From: Arenicola marina
Lineage: Eukaryota; Annelida; Polychaeta; Arenicolidae
Direction of reading: 5' to 3'
Length of the DNA: 64,000 bases
Assembly: GCA_964019135.1 (NCBI GenBank)
Contig: OZ025261.1
Location: forward strand, 27,450,029-27,514,028
This document shows, piece after piece, positions 1 through 19,900 of the stretch; position 1 is the first letter of the stretch, and every line of letters starts with the position of its first letter. The notes under the pieces are model-generated. The model made no database searches and was not told where the DNA came from. It saw only the letters and a program-made list of their open reading frames with translations. The position numbers were made by a program, and so were the translations under genes.

Positions 1-72
1 GGAAATAAAAGTCAACCAAAACATTAGCACAATTAAGTGTTATTGACAATAATGATAAAGGTGATGAATTAT
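1..72 (-). mobile_element. LINE 3'-UTR fragment
   Basis: The first ~70 bases resemble the 3'-untranslated part of the LINE further right (about 36336-36405). Both share, in the same order, AAAAGTCAAC, AACATTAGCAC, TATTGAC and CAATGATAAA blocks with small differences. It is a diverged, truncated copy of the same family in the same (minus) orientation, and it may continue beyond the left edge. The call is by eye alignment only. Confidence 0.6.
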
Positions 73-2398
73 TGGAAACTAAAAACTGTGTTGCCTTGTA
101 ACATCAAGATAAACTTTGATTAGACGATGCGGGCATTTCTTGATTGGTTACCACTAACACACTGTAAATGTGTAACGTTGCTCTCTGAGTTAATATTAGA
201 CTGCGATCGCATAGAGCTACAGAAAGGTACGGGCTTACCGGCAAGCCGGTTACATATGTCAATGTAATATATCTGTTTCAGTACGAAAGTCCACACTAGA
301 TGTAAATTTGGCACAAAACTTCCCTTCACTGTAATTGCCAGCACTCCCTACATTGTCGAAAGCCGTGTTTTCGCTAGGCTTATTATTACTAGTTGAAATG
401 TAAGGTGAGAGGGCGGGACGAAAAAAACACGCCCTGATTGACTGTTCGGTGAATTTTTCATGAAGCTGACATGATAATGACCGCCCGGGGAGCTCAGGCT
501 CCGTGTGTGGACCGCAGCCATGGTGCCGCAAGGTCAGGTCGCCATGACGACGGCACCCACACCAAAGTAACTTTATAGAGCATGGGATAATCCGGTAGCG
601 GCTTAATCTGCGCTGAGCGTTGTGCGAACCGGTCGGCTGTGTGGAGAGCTCGTAATTGAATCGCCGTATTATAGGTTTACAAGATACTTATATATGTATT
701 ATATAGAGAGCTTGTAAGCTGCATTTCAGTGTACGGCGACTAAAAAGTGAGAGGTATGTAGTTTTGCTCGTGAAGTTGGGATTTTGGTATGAATTTCGAT
801 AACCCTAATCCTTTATATTCGCATAAAAATATGATTCCTGACTGGTATTACTACGTTGTGGTGTAAAAAGTATATTTATATATATGGAAAAGCTGCCGTA
901 ATGACATGGTTGTAAAGTTGCCTTGAACAGACGTTTCCGGCGCAAAGCTTTAAAAAGCCGTTCCAATGAAAAACCGACGTGTATGGTCTAATTTATTACA
1001 GCCCATATACACATGAAAACCTGCTTAAATATTTTTGAAATGAATCGATATGTTCTTATGATACAATTAAATTATTGTAGTATGCAGGAACTACATATAT
1101 ATTAATTGGGGTAACAAGTCAGTCAGGTCTAGAAAATAACGCTGTGGATAGGCATACCGTAAGAATAATGCAATATAGGGACTATATTCGATATAATATT
1201 GTAATCTTCATATTTAGGCTCTTTTGCATCGGCATCGGCAACGCTTGTTCTGACGTCAACATCTTCATTAGTCTATTTTCGTTACGTTTATAAGATTTCA
1301 GTGATTTGACGTGATTGTTTCCTATGACGCGTCCATGCACAAGGCACATGACGCAACAATAGGCGTATCTAGGCAACGTTTCGTGTTTACATGTAGCAAA
1401 ACAAAACGGGACTACCTCAGTTCCATCAAAGCTGCACCCAAGAGTAGCGAGATATTCCTTCACGGAGTACAATACCAACCTAGTTTCATGCGCAATAGAT
1501 GAACCAATCTACCGTAAGTGTCCATTTTTGAGTTATATTTATACTTCATATATAATAAATAAACACCGCTGTAATTAAATCCGTATAATACACATATAAT
1601 CTTGCTAGTGATGTTGTAGAAACGTATTTCTAGTGAACATCAACATGTTTGGTAAGTTTGTCTTTAAAGTTACTTCAAATATAAATATAATCCGCCATTT
1701 TCAGAAATTCTACATATTTTATGCTGCAATCACGAGCAACACGTGTACGAAATGTGTATAAAAACAAATGTGGGGAACATTCACATATGATAGAATATGA
1801 AAATTTACGTGCACTACGTCACAATTGTGTGTGTAATCGACTTATTTAATGCATGTTCTTTATTGATGATGAACAGTTACTGCATTTTAGTGGCAATATT
1901 ACAGACTGTTATGACTTCATTACCCGAAAACATCTAAAGTCACGAAAATATAAATACAATTGGGTTTTCCTTCCATAACATTGATGTTCCGTGTGACGTA
2001 CACTATTACGAGTTGACTACGAAATGGCTCACTAGGGGGGCGACACTAAAGATTGCACTGGTTCTGGTGGCCTTCTGGAAGGTTATCTAACACGGTCGTA
2101 TAGAGTTTGGCCATCGATCGTACAGCCTACGCTTTAAGGTGTGTCTGGGTTCACCTATAGGATCCCATGCAGGTATCGTAAACCCCTATTATAGTCACAG
2201 CCGAACATCGCATGCGTAGACCCACCAGACAGTATAGCGACACAATGCTTTGTAACGTCCTTCCCGGTCGTTCCATAACATATGCAACAACCTCCAAAAA
2301 GACTCACAGACCAATGACAAAAGAGAATGTCGCCAGGATAGGCGGTACAGCAGTTACTGTAGCAAACCCCAGAGTCTGTCCACGAGGCGAATTGTACT
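73..2398. other. Non-coding upstream region
   Basis: AT-rich sequence with no convincing exon. The short open frames here have no recognisable domain, signal peptide or paired splice sites. It may hold distal regulatory DNA of the tektin gene, but I see no specific motif to support that. Confidence 0.5.
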
Positions 2399-2455
2399 CC
2401 ACTCCCTCAATAATATGACCGTAGGCGAATTGTACTCCACTCCCTCAATAATATA
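2390..2455. repeat. Two-copy ~37-bp tandem duplication
   Basis: The phrase GGCGAATTGTACTCCACTCC, followed by CTCAATAATAT, occurs twice head to tail with a short linker. It is a simple local duplication. Confidence 0.8.
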
Positions 2456-2512
2456 ACTAGGCAGACAGAAGCAGACGCACCTTTGGCGTTTAGATAATTT
2501 TACCGTAACCGT

Positions 2513-2781
2513 AGGGGTCTGGAAGGGGGGGGGGGGGGGTCCAGTGTCCAGTGTCCAGTGTCCAGTGTCGATTTTTCAAAATTCTCAGTGTCGAATGTCC
2601 ATTTTTCATGATGTTCCGTGTCGCTTTTTGGCTAAGTTCAGTGTCGTTTTTTTGCTAAAATGCCACTATGCGTGTCGATGTCACGTTTTCAGGTCCTCAG
2701 TGTCGGAATTTGGGCGTCAATGTCAAATGTCGATTTTGCAAATATGCCTGTCGCGTGTCGCCATTTACCCTTCCCATCCCT
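2513..2781. mobile_element. MITE, family 1 (AGGGGTCTGG inverted ends)
   Basis: The element opens with AGGGGTCTGGAAGGGG and closes with the approximate complement (CCCTTCCCATCCCT). The interior is built from iterated GTGTCG(A)TTTTT-like segments. Related copies lie at 6350-6598 and 40973-41299, with fragments near 12690 and 35790. It has no coding capacity, so it is a non-autonomous DNA element. No clear target duplication is seen at this copy. Confidence 0.7.
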
Positions 2782-3688
2782 AAGATGGCTTGTCTGGCGA
2801 AGTTTCATGTCCAGTTTCCCGCTTTCCGGCTCTTGCCGTAACCGGACCTAATTTGTAAAAACCTTTTCTCAAATCGTATCTATAAAAGGCGAAAAATATA
2901 ATACATATAGCGGACAGACAAGGCAAATCCAGATTGTTGTACTAACTTGTTGGCTCAATGGTTTTGTCTATAAATCTCTGCATGATCATTCTGGCGTTAT
3001 ACATGAAAACAGGCCGCCGAATGCTTCGATCTATATGGATTGGTGGCTTTGAAGGGGCGATGTTTAAATATTGACACTGCCCTGTCGAGCAAGGTACTTA
3101 TACTTCAGCCTGTGAGGTCAGCAAGGCATCAGATCACTGTAGACCGGCCGCGAAGCAGACCTGAAAGCCCAGATGAATTTGATTAACCTTACTTACTGAG
3201 CGCGCATTCATTGTACGTGTCGCTACAACGGTCATTTTTTGTGCTATGGTTTATTACTGAATCCTACATGAATTCAGCAAGTTATGGATTACACAAGATA
3301 CTGCCCCTAAGTATAAGCTATATGTGTGATATTACATGTGCTCGAGAAATAGGTCTGACAGCACATTTTAAGTGACACGTTTTATATTTACGTCTATCAT
3401 ATGTTTTGTTATCAACCCAGGGCCACAGATTACATTATTCAAGCAAAACCAAAGCGAAGAAGTAGTGGTGGTGGTGGTTGGGGGGGGGGGCTGAGGGCAG
3501 GGATCCCGGGGCAGGGATCAGGGATTACCTGTTCCCTTTACATTATCTAAATCGGTCCCCACGTTTTTAGTGCTAACTAGTCCCGGGATAGAAGCAATTA
3601 AGATATGACGGTCTATAGTTACACGACCATATGTGATGGACGTTCCTGGTTACACGAGTGGTACGTAACAGCCAGGGTTTGACGTTTC
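2782..3688. other. Non-coding region upstream of tektin
   Basis: No gene recognised. It contains G-runs and a short GGGGCAGGGATC repeat near 3490-3525. The final bases before the tektin start (GACGTTTCAG, ending 3690) could be a splice acceptor for an upstream 5'-UTR exon. Confidence 0.45.
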
Positions 3689-3698
3689 AGACGGCGCC

Positions 3699-10674
<6,976 letters not shown>

Positions 10675-12230
10675 GTCGCTTAGCAGCTTATAAATAAAGT
10701 AATCTTAAACGTACGGACGATCTGAAACGAACATGGTAGAAATGCAACTTTGAGGAATGTGCAATTTGATTTTCGGAGGTGAGCGGTTGGTAACCACGCT
10801 GTGCCATCCCAAGTCAAATACATTCATGGTATCCTGTCCATCCTTGTCAGTTTATTGTAGGCAACAGCAAATAAAGCATTAATAGGTTTCTTTAAAGGTT
10901 GTTTTTGCTGGGGATATCAATTAATAATTGACTATCCTGGTTGAGTTGATGTTACGGTGGAAAAGATATGAAGAAACAAAAGAAGACAAAAACCAAATAA
11001 GACAAAGACAGATGGTCAAACTGTTAAAATTTCGCCATGATGTGACTTAGTTTATATTTTTATTTTATTAATCTAGTCTACATTAATCAAACATATAAAC
11101 AGTAGACTATGCAAACAACGAGGCCATTATGATAAAAACAACTGATGTTAAAACATTATTCCTTTATTCTACATCGTGTTCCTTTGTCTTTCAACCGGCC
11201 ATTGAATTTTCTGCCGCATAATGTAGTACTGGCTTGTACCCTATTTAAAAACAAATGTTTTCTATAGTGAGACTTTAGAAGTGCGCGTTTTATTCTTCCG
11301 TGAGAGGCATATGCAAAACAGTATTATATAACATAGCATTATGAACTTGATCTATACACATGTATGTTGTGCTCTTTCCGTCTATGCGTCTGTAAGGTAG
11401 ATACGTTAAGTACAAGAAAGGGGCGCGGCGTGGGGGGGGGGGAGACGTTTTAAATTATGGTCTATTGTCCATGTTAGAGCCCACGAAATGGATTATTCTT
11501 GTAATTCATTGGCGTGAGTCTTGCATGAGCTATGCTGAAAGAATGGTTCGCTCTGACATGGAAGAACGACCGAGATTATTATATAACTATCCTGCACTAA
11601 ACGTTTTTGTCACATGAGAAAGTTTTGTTGATACTACAACAAATTTTATTATAGTATTTTGTAAGTTATTAAGCGGGCATATTATTATGTTATCTAACTT
11701 TAAGGTACGTAGTAGGGTATCTCATATTTGGCTAAAGTTCCAGGAAAAGAAACAGCGACGTGTTTTTGTACCATACCTGCCATTTAGATGTGTTATGTGA
11801 AATGCCAGCTGTCATAAATTAAATTCGTTTTTTTTTACCGTAGCTAAGTTGCTATTCCTATTTTTGTCTTGTTAACATGTTTTGTGGATTGACTGCCCCA
11901 GTTGATGTCTTAATTGTACACAAAACACCCAATTAAGGAACGTGCCCACATTATGCTCGGAAGGCGCACTTTCAGGTTCATATATGAACTATGGTTCCCA
12001 GGTTTCTTGTTTGCTTACACTTTCATCACACTTTTAATTGTTAAATAAATAGTGTTGTCATAACAGCTTGTAATCGTCTTTATGTTTTAATATTCTTAAT
12101 ATGAGATAAAACCTTGAACGTTATGCTTCATCACTGTTTATGTCACACCGTAGTATGATGTGTTATAAATAGGTGCGCAAAAATCCATTCTGGAGTAGCT
12201 CGCGTGCAAATATGTCTGTACCGCGTGACT
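10675..12230. other. Tektin 3' UTR and intergenic DNA
   Basis: AATAAA at 10693-10698 and again at 10870-10875 are candidate poly(A) signals for tektin. Beyond these the sequence is AT-rich, and I see no gene or named repeat. Confidence 0.5.
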
Positions 12231-12560
12231 GGTGAGATGGCACCAGACCTAAAGCAGTTATACTGCACGATAGGGGGCCCGCTCCTCACTCTGCATCCCC
12301 ACGGGGGTGTCCAAGGGGGCCACCCTCCTCTTATGAGGAAAAATTTAGTTTTTCAATGGAACATTTAGGCCATTTGATACGTGGACACCCCCCCCCCCCC
12401 AATCCTACTTTAAGGAAGAAAGCTATCTGAGGCGGCATGGACCCCCTCCGTTCGTCCAAAAATTGGTGAATCCCCCGCTATTTTGTTCAGAGCCACCCCG
12501 GTCGCAGGTTCGGACCCCCCCCTTTCAAATTTCTGGATCCGCCCCTGGATTCTGTGTGGA
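12231..12560. repeat. Degenerate repeat ending GGATCCGCCCCTGGA
   Basis: C/G-run-rich sequence ends in GGATCCGCCCCTGGA. Read in reverse, such GGCGGATCC ends are common at the termini of small non-autonomous DNA elements in animals. A related GGGGATCCGCCC end is at about 42450. The left boundary is not resolved. Confidence 0.35.
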
Positions 12561-12689
12561 ATGGTGATTTTTGATTTTCAAATGGATCTTCCGTGGTAAT
12601 GTTTCTCAGAGAGCTCGCTAGGCATGTCTCCCACTCTTTTAAATCCTGTATCCACCCTTCAGGTTTATATGGGTGAGAAAGGGGGCTGG

Positions 12690-12800
12690 GGGTCCAGTGT
12701 CGATTTTCCAAATTCCGTGTGGGATGTCGATTTTTCACGACATTGATGTCGTTTTTTTTCAGATCCCCAGTGTCGGAATTTGGGCTCAATGTCGGTAAAC
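12690..12800. mobile_element. MITE family 1 fragment
   Basis: It carries the CCAGTGTCGATTTTCCAAATT, ATGTCGATTTTTCACGA and CAGTGTCGGAATTTGGGCTC-like segments found inside the full-length copies. It lacks both terminal repeats. Confidence 0.6.
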
Positions 12801-12839
12801 GTGACAGTTAATAGGCTCCCAATCCGATTTCCTAAAAGG

Positions 12840-13180
12840 CGGGCGGGGGGGGGGGGTACTTAATTGCTGGGTTTGGGGCTTTCCAGTTAAAGCCCCCCCC
12901 TTTTTATATCCAAAATCCGCTCGGAAGGGTTTTTTTTTGTTTTACGTTGACCCGCTATATCTCTAAGTCGCCCGTTCCAAGTTTTAAAAAGTTCGTTTTT
13001 TTATATCTTTATCTTTTTCATCATAAATGTCCGCTCTATAGAGGTAGGCTTACCTTTTTGGTCACAAATGTCCGCTCTCTCAGGCATCAAGGGGCACCCG
13101 CGGAACCCCCCCCCACCCCCCCCCCCCCCATCCAGATTCGCATAACAGTACATCCCCCCACCCTTCCCCCGGGCCTAAAA
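12840..13180. repeat. Dispersed repeat, family X, copy 1
   Basis: It shares ordered blocks with 42160-42460: GCTGGGTTT, AAAGCCCCCCCC, AAAATCCGCTCGG, AAATGTCCGCTCT and AGGCATCAAGG. It is non-coding and its class is unknown. The two copies show that this is an interspersed element and not unique DNA. Confidence 0.6.
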
Positions 13181-13776
13181 TAGCAGTATTTTTGTGTGTG
13201 ACCATGAGAGCTGAGATAAACGCATATCTCGCACTCGACCAATAAATAGTAAAAGAATCAGTCTGTTACTCACAAATACGAAACTGAGCAGCATATGAAA
13301 TATTTTTTGCTTGTTTTTGAGGCACTCTAACTTGAATCTTCCACAACATACTTTTAGACACATTCGTGTGTGACATGAAAGGCGCGAAAACGATGCCCGT
13401 CTTTCCATAGATGGCGCTCTGTTCCTGTCGTGCGGCCTCTAGCGGAATTTGTCCCTGGCGGAGAGTGTGCAAACGTAAACAAGCGTGACGGCAAAAGAGG
13501 AAAAACTGCAAAAGAAGAGAGGACAAGCAGTGTAGGTGAAAAACTATGTACGCAAACGTATGACTTTGTGTGTTGAGTTCCACGCATCACTGAAGATGGA
13601 AGACCTGTCAATTTAAGACAACTCGCTAGTAATGTCATTGAACCGGCTTTTCACATAGGTGTTGAATCAAAATGAACATCTGAAGTTTGACCCCGACAGG
13701 TGTCGAAGTGACAGGACAGTAGAGTAGGGCTAGCCATTTTAGCCCACACAGCCTAGGGTTCTGGGCTAGAGTAGGG

Positions 13777-15640
13777 CAGTGACAGTGGCACCCAATAAAA
13801 CGCGGAAGTAACTGCGGAAGTCTTCGGAAGTAATTTTAGGGCAAAGATGGTGGCAGGTACACAAAATTGGTACCATATAATTGATGTGAGCTGAAAGACT
13901 TACTTGTTTGAAGGCCGTACACGAATCATAATTGCAACCGATCCAATTCCCAGTCCACAACCAGTGACAACATACCTGAACTAGCGCTAATAATTTCCTT
14001 TTCCACTAGTAATTCAGAGCCATATAACCATACGCTCATAAAAATATTTCACCCAGTAGAGGCTAAAATAGATGTCTGTACCTACAAGTCTGGTGAATTA
14101 ATTCAAAGCTACACCGGCTAGGCGCTCTGTACGACTTCTGCAAGACTTTCCCATGACAGAAGTAAACCATATATATCACACATAGTCCTCTTGATCAGTT
14201 AACAAAAGAACTCATAGATCTAATAACATCGCTAGCATGTACGCACGCCTTATTATTATTATTTACTCACTCTGTTTCATTTTTTATTGCATGGTTACCA
14301 GAGCTGGCCTAAAGGCCAGAGCCGACAGCTTGCAGAAAGTCAGCGATCGTGAGAGTTGGTAAAAAAATCACCAGAAGCTCAATTATGTCATGTATTCGTC
14401 ACCTATATATGAATACCTACATAACTGAAAACTTTTCATAATTAAAAAATATCTGTCCAATAGTGCCAGTGCCAGTAAAAGACTCAGCGCTCATTTTTGT
14501 CCGAGCACCTTGTCGCAAGGACTGTTTTCTGCCGCCATTGCCGTTGTGCTCTGAAGTCCAAAGTGGCAAATGTCAGTGGCCCCAATCCGTGTAGCACGTG
14601 CGGTCTTCAATGGCCTGCTTTCAGGCCCACGAAAAAAAGTCACTGACCAACCGTTGAAAACAATCATTGCGCCTAAGCGGTTAGCGTAGATGTTGGGCTC
14701 TTGTTATAAAGCCCAGCGATTCACACAGAAGACATTTATTTGCGAAAAAGCAAGCTACAAATGAAAAGTTGAATGATTTGTAGTTAGGTTAGTTTTAAAG
14801 AAATGTGAAAACAGCAAAGATGTTATTGTGAAATTGCAATTTTTTATAAGACCAGGAGAGTTTCACCGGGAAAAAAGCTGGTATCTGCTGCCATTTTAGT
14901 GCGAGCCTGTGAGTGATGAAGTGGCCTGTCGTAAATTGCATGGATGTAAGAAGGCAGGGGTTGATGACTCAGTTTTAGAACAGACATTAAACAGAACGAC
15001 ACGTCTTTGAACACCAATAGAAACTAGCAACATGTGAAACGAGTGATATTAATAGGTTACTTGTGAGAGCTTTTAATGTAAAACCTGACACTTCGCTCAA
15101 CCAGTCCAGACAGCAATTAGCCAATGTGTTATTCAAGGTGCGTCGATCCACCCCCATACCCCCAACCTGTCTGCACTTAATCCGCCCTCCTCCTACTACC
15201 TCCCCACCCTCCCACCACTACCCGTGCCAACTCCTGCCCAGGCTTCACCAACCAGCCCGCCATGTCGGCAATGCCAGTCTTTCTCCACCCCCACCCTCCC
15301 CTCCCCTCCCGTCACATCCCACACCGACACCCCGCACCCCAGCTGGCAGCCATGGGTGCGAGATTATGGCTCGCCGACAAGACTTCTGCAGGCCACAACC
15401 GGCGATATTGGTCATTTGAATAACAGCCCTCAACAGAAGTGGATATATCTCGGTCAAATGGATACTAAATAAGTTGGAATTTTGTGTACGGCTTTCAAAC
15501 AAGTAAGTCTTTCAGCTCACATCAATTATATGTGTACCTGCCACCGTCTTTGCCCCAAGAAATACTTCCTCAAATTTCTCATACTTCCGAAGACTTCTGC
15601 AGTTACTTCCATGTTTTATTGGGTACCAGTGACAGTCCAA
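13777..15640. mobile_element. Fold-back / long-TIR DNA element (~1.9 kb)
   Basis: About 145 bp at 13779-13925 recurs as the reverse complement at 15484-15634. Shared blocks include TTTTATTGGG at the outside, AGTTACTTCC, TTCCGAAGACTTC, CAAGTAAGTCTTTCAGCTCA and GTGTACGGC at the inside. The interior has one short cysteine-rich frame (14479-14646) and a pyrimidine-rich stretch, but no recognisable transposase. I could not find a target duplication or assign a superfamily. Confidence 0.65.
14479..14646 (+). pseudogene. Short zinc-knuckle-like coding fragment
   Basis: This is a 55-codon open stretch bounded by stops. It reads FCRHCRC and later NPCSTCG, i.e. a C-x2-C / C-x2-C pair separated by about 15-20 residues, as in zinc-binding modules. 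It has no start codon and lies inside the inverted-repeat element. It may be a transposon-protein relic or chance; I do not recognise the family. Confidence 0.25.
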
Positions 15641-16165
15641 AAAACTAAAAAAAAGAGATGCCTGGACTTTGTAAGTGTCAATGTGACAGGCCAGTGGCAG
15701 TGACAGACATTCCAAAAAAGCGATTTTTTTAAATGGCGATGAATGGCAGAAGGTTTGTTTTGGTAATATCGCAGCCTTCAATCTTTGTAAGCTTACCTTA
15801 ATATTCATCAATGTATCTTGGAAATTTTTGTGGATTCGAGAAATCTTTGTTACCGCCCCTTGCTCTCGGAAGGCTGGCTGTACTCAGAAATCTATAGCAT
15901 TCCGGTCCACCCACCATCCGTTAGGCCAATATGTTACAGGGCTGCCTAATGAAGTATTTAGTCCTGTGAGCAAGCTGCTATGGCTACCGCCACCATAATC
16001 CTGCAATCAAGCTACCGATAGTTCTGTGACTGGACTCCTATGAGAGCTGACTGCTCTCAGTGACCGAGCTGCTCTGGCTATAATTCCATAGATGTAACAT
16101 AGTCTGCTCTGATATGGGTCCACTCTCGGTAGCCACAGCGGCTGGCTTGCAGGACTACTGTTACC
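15641..16165. other. Intergenic DNA
   Basis: No gene recognised. Short GACAG/CAGTGGCAGTGACAG motifs near 15690-15708 echo the ends of the fold-back element. Confidence 0.4.
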
Positions 16166-16169
16166 CGTG

Positions 16170-16408
16170 GGGGCTGGCCCTGTAGCTCAGTGGGTTAGAG
16201 CGCTAGCCTTGAGTACCCTGGCCACCTGAGAGCCTAACAACATGTGGATCAAAGGTTTGAGCCCTGCTGTGGCCATATCTTTGTGGTCGCAGGATAAAAA
16301 TCCCATGTCTTTATCCTAGGGGACATGGCTCGACTCTCCCTTCCTTCTCCCATTGACGTGATATAACTAAAAGTGGTTAAAGCATCCTGAATATATAACC
16401 AACCAACC
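16170..16408 (+). mobile_element. tRNA-derived SINE, family A
   Basis: The head has a pol III A-box-like TAGCTCAGTGGGTTAGAGCG and B-box-like GGTTTGAGCCC. The shared body contains TGGTCGCAGGATAAA and CTCGACTCTCCC, and the tail AAAGTGGTTAAAGCATCCTG. Other copies are at 17556-17810 (+), 25205-25436 (-) and a diverged one at 34230-34405. Confidence 0.85.
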
Positions 16409-16976
16409 TGTTGCCAGTAACAGCATCTGTGTTATATGTGTAAATAGAATAAAAGATGCACTTGTCATAAACTCATATCTGCTGTGCTTTTGAAGCTGCT
16501 TAATCAGTAACAACCAGTCCCCTCACTCCTCTGCTGCCTGGGCATGCCTCTTACCCTTTCAACATTGACTACCAAACACCTCACACCATACCCCCGGCAC
16601 CAACACTAACGCTGCCTTCTCCCATCCCCTACACCCTATTCCCCCCGGCAGTGTAATGGTCCAGCAGTCAAAGTGGGTATAAACTGTATATATGTATACA
16701 GGTAAATATATTTATTGCTATATATAATTATAATAACCAGGATATAAATCTGGTGGTGGAGAAAGCCATACTGTATACTGGTCAGCCCATGACATCACAC
16801 TCTTATTGTAGCTGTAATGATTACCTAATCAGATATTTCACTAAATATGTCAGATCAAACTGATTTTATTCTCTCACTGTCTGCCATGTCAATATTTGAT
16901 CAAACATGTTATGGCAGTGATTCTGATAGGTATGCCAGTAGAATTCTGGTGTATTCTAATTTATTCCACTCTTTTA
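16409..16976. other. Upstream region of GH3 gene
   Basis: No coding evidence. A TTTTACAG acceptor ends at 16979, 18 nt before the chosen start. The first coding exon is therefore probably preceded by a 5'-UTR exon somewhere in this stretch. Confidence 0.45.
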
Positions 16977-16997
16977 CAGATAGACATCCTTGAGAAC

Positions 16998-19900
16998 ATG
17001 GGTCTTCATTACAAGTCAATGCTAGGAGTGCTACTCCTCTTGCCAACCATATGTCTCGGCCAAGTGCTTTACAAGTATTCTGGTATTCACTATCCTTACC
17101 CCTTCCAAGACCCATCATTGCCATGGGAACAACGTGTGGATGACTTGGTCGGTCGGCTGACGCTGGAGGAGATTGCTGCCCAAACCCTAGCGATCTACGG
17201 CCAGGCGACCCCTGCCATTCCAAGGCTTGGGATGAAACCCTATGTGTGGATCACAGAATGTATCCGGGGACAGGCCTCGACCAATGGTACGGCATTCCCT
17301 CAGTCTCTAGGGCTGGCTGCGTCCTTCAGGTAAGCGCCATCTCTCGGTAGGATGTGAAACTATAAGCTCCGAGTCAGTACAGATGAAACATCTTCCAGTA
17401 TAATTAAAATATTAGGAACGTAATGGAAATATTAGGGAATTTTGTCAATATGTCTAACATATCAAGGTCTACTGACCAACAAAATCCTTCAAACAGTATA
17501 GATCAACCATTTAAATGTAAGCTACAAGGGTGTCCTTGTATTTTAAGACTTCCTACGGGGTGCCTCGCTAGCTCAGTGGCTCAGAGCGCTGGCACTAAGC
17601 ACGCTGGTATGTAGCGCGCTGGCCACCACGTTGATCGGTGGTTCGAGCTCCCCTGTGGCCATGTCTGTGTGGCCGCAGGATAAAGATCCTGTGTCCTTCT
17701 TCGTAAAGAGTAGGGGATTACCCCCGGGGAGATGGCTCCACTCTCCCTTTCGTCACCCATTGACGTGATATGACCAAAAGTGGTTAAAGCATCCTGAGTA
17801 CACAACCAACAAATCAAGGCTTCTTACTTGAACAGTTTACGGTACACGGTGGTAAAGAGTATTGGTGGTTTGACATTCACCCAATACTGCTATGCCCTTT
17901 AAACTAGTGATATTATATGATAGACTTAGTCGCCAAGTTTGTTTCACTTATCTTTCATCTATTTTTGCCAGGATATGTTCTGGTTCGATTTATGTTGAGC
18001 AGAACTACACCAACAGTTTCATTTGACTATTTAATTAATACTTGCATACATATACCTGTGCCAGAACACAAAAAAAACATTTATATATTAAAGGAATGTG
18101 CTGAACATTGCCAATTAGTATCCATTATCATAAACATGTACATGGCACTTTTGGTACACGAAACTTGATTCAAATCCAGTGCTTGATTTGCTGCAGCACT
18201 GAACTTATTTCGGAGATGGCGACGGCAGTTGCTACGGAGGTTCGAGCACATTGGAACGGGAACACCGCTAAAGGCATCTACGCCAGCATGAACGGTCTCA
18301 GCTGCTTCAGTCCCGTCATCAACATCATGCGGCATCCTCTGTGGGGGCGTAACCAGGTGACCAATCCGTGCCGGCTGGATGAATTATGTATCTGATAAAA
18401 TGATGTCAAGCTTTACGTTACCTCGGTCCTTACTAAACAGTTGCACAGTTGCTATTGACCAAGATAAAAGGGATTCAGTCAAGTGTAGACGATTCAATTC
18501 ATCTAGTCGTAGACCCATGAGATATGGTTAATATACTAATTTAAAAAAGAAAATCGTCTTGCACCAGCGAATATACGGTAATGATCTTACCACCGGCTCA
18601 CTAACGAATGATTGAAGATAAGATTAATTAAACGGCACTGCCTCTGGCGTGATATTCTATGGATTTCAGAGATGGTCGATATGGGGATAAATTTTATTGT
18701 TGATGTTAGAAATCTTGCGGTATTTTAATTGATTTTATTGTTCATTGTGAGACTTCTTGCGATATTTTTGATGAGGTTTATTGTTTGATGTTTAGGAAAC
18801 GTATGGGGAGGATCCCTTCCTCAGCGGTTCGCTCGTGCAGAGTTATGTGCGTGGTCTCCAAGGCAACCACCCGCGCTACGTGCGCGCCAACGCCGGCTGC
18901 AAGCACTTCGACGTCCACGGCGGTCCCGAGAACATCCCGGCCTCACGCTTCAGCTTCAACGCCAAGGTAGTAGAGGGAGGGAGGGTGGTGGGGGGGGGGC
19001 ATCACCCCGTGAGTACCGAGAACATCCCGGCCTCACGCTTCAGCTTCAACGCCAAGGTAGTAGAGGGAGGGAGGGAGGGTGGGGGGGGGGCATCACCCCG
19101 TGAGAACCGAGAACATCCCGGCCTCACGCTTCAGCTTCAACGCCAAGGTAGTGAAGGGAGGGGCGGGTGGTGGTGGGGTGGGGGGGGTCGATCACCCCGT
19201 GAGTACCGAGAACATCCCGGCCTGGCAAAAAAGATGGCAACATGAAGTTAGGATTTATATGCACGATCATGTTTTAACTCGTGATCTACCTCCTTACCCG
19301 GCCCAATTTAGCCTGTATGTGCACAAAAGTGGCCTAAAACACCAACATTCCATTCCACCTCCTTACCCTCCACCCCACTTCTCATACCATAATCTGTTGG
19401 ATTGGTGAGAGCGTCGGGTGGACGACAGAGACTCAACTGCAGCCTGGCACTTTAGTTCTTTATTTGGATCACTATTGTACATAATTTATTTGTTTACTAT
19501 TTATGACTTGTGTAACGAGTTGCGAACATTTGTCGACATATGTTATGCTATGATAAAGCCTCATCATAATGATCAAGGCAGATCCATTACTTCATCTACC
19601 GGTGTTTATCTATCATTCCAGGTCTCAACGAGAGATTGGCGTATGACTTTCCTGCCTCAGTTTAAGATGTGCGTCGAGGCCGGGACCTACAGCCTAATGT
19701 GCAGCTACAACAGGTCAGTGCCTTTAAATTGCCCTTTAATATCACTTTTAAATTGGCCTGCCTGGTGTAGTAGTTAACCTATTAGAACGCAGATCAATCC
19801 TTGGTCCTGGGTCCCATCCCAGGCATGGGCGCCTAATCTGGGGCATGTTTCATCCATTCATCCTTCATCGTCCCGGGAGGCTCCTTGGCCCAGTTTAACA

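Noticed and set aside
16896-16997. Upstream in-frame ATG extending the GH3 protein
   Set aside because: A TTTTACAG acceptor ends at 16979 and the ATG at 16998 begins directly with a signal peptide.
16170-17810. tRNA genes suggested by GGTTTGAGCCC and GGTTCGAGCTC
   Set aside because: Shared 240-bp bodies and tails with other copies show tRNA-derived SINEs. No complete cloverleaf pairing was found.
18835-19245. 136-codon frame running through the GH3 exon 3 donor
   Set aside because: It is exon 3 read into repeated exon-plus-intron copies. The GH3 family sequence resumes at 19622 after splicing at 18967.
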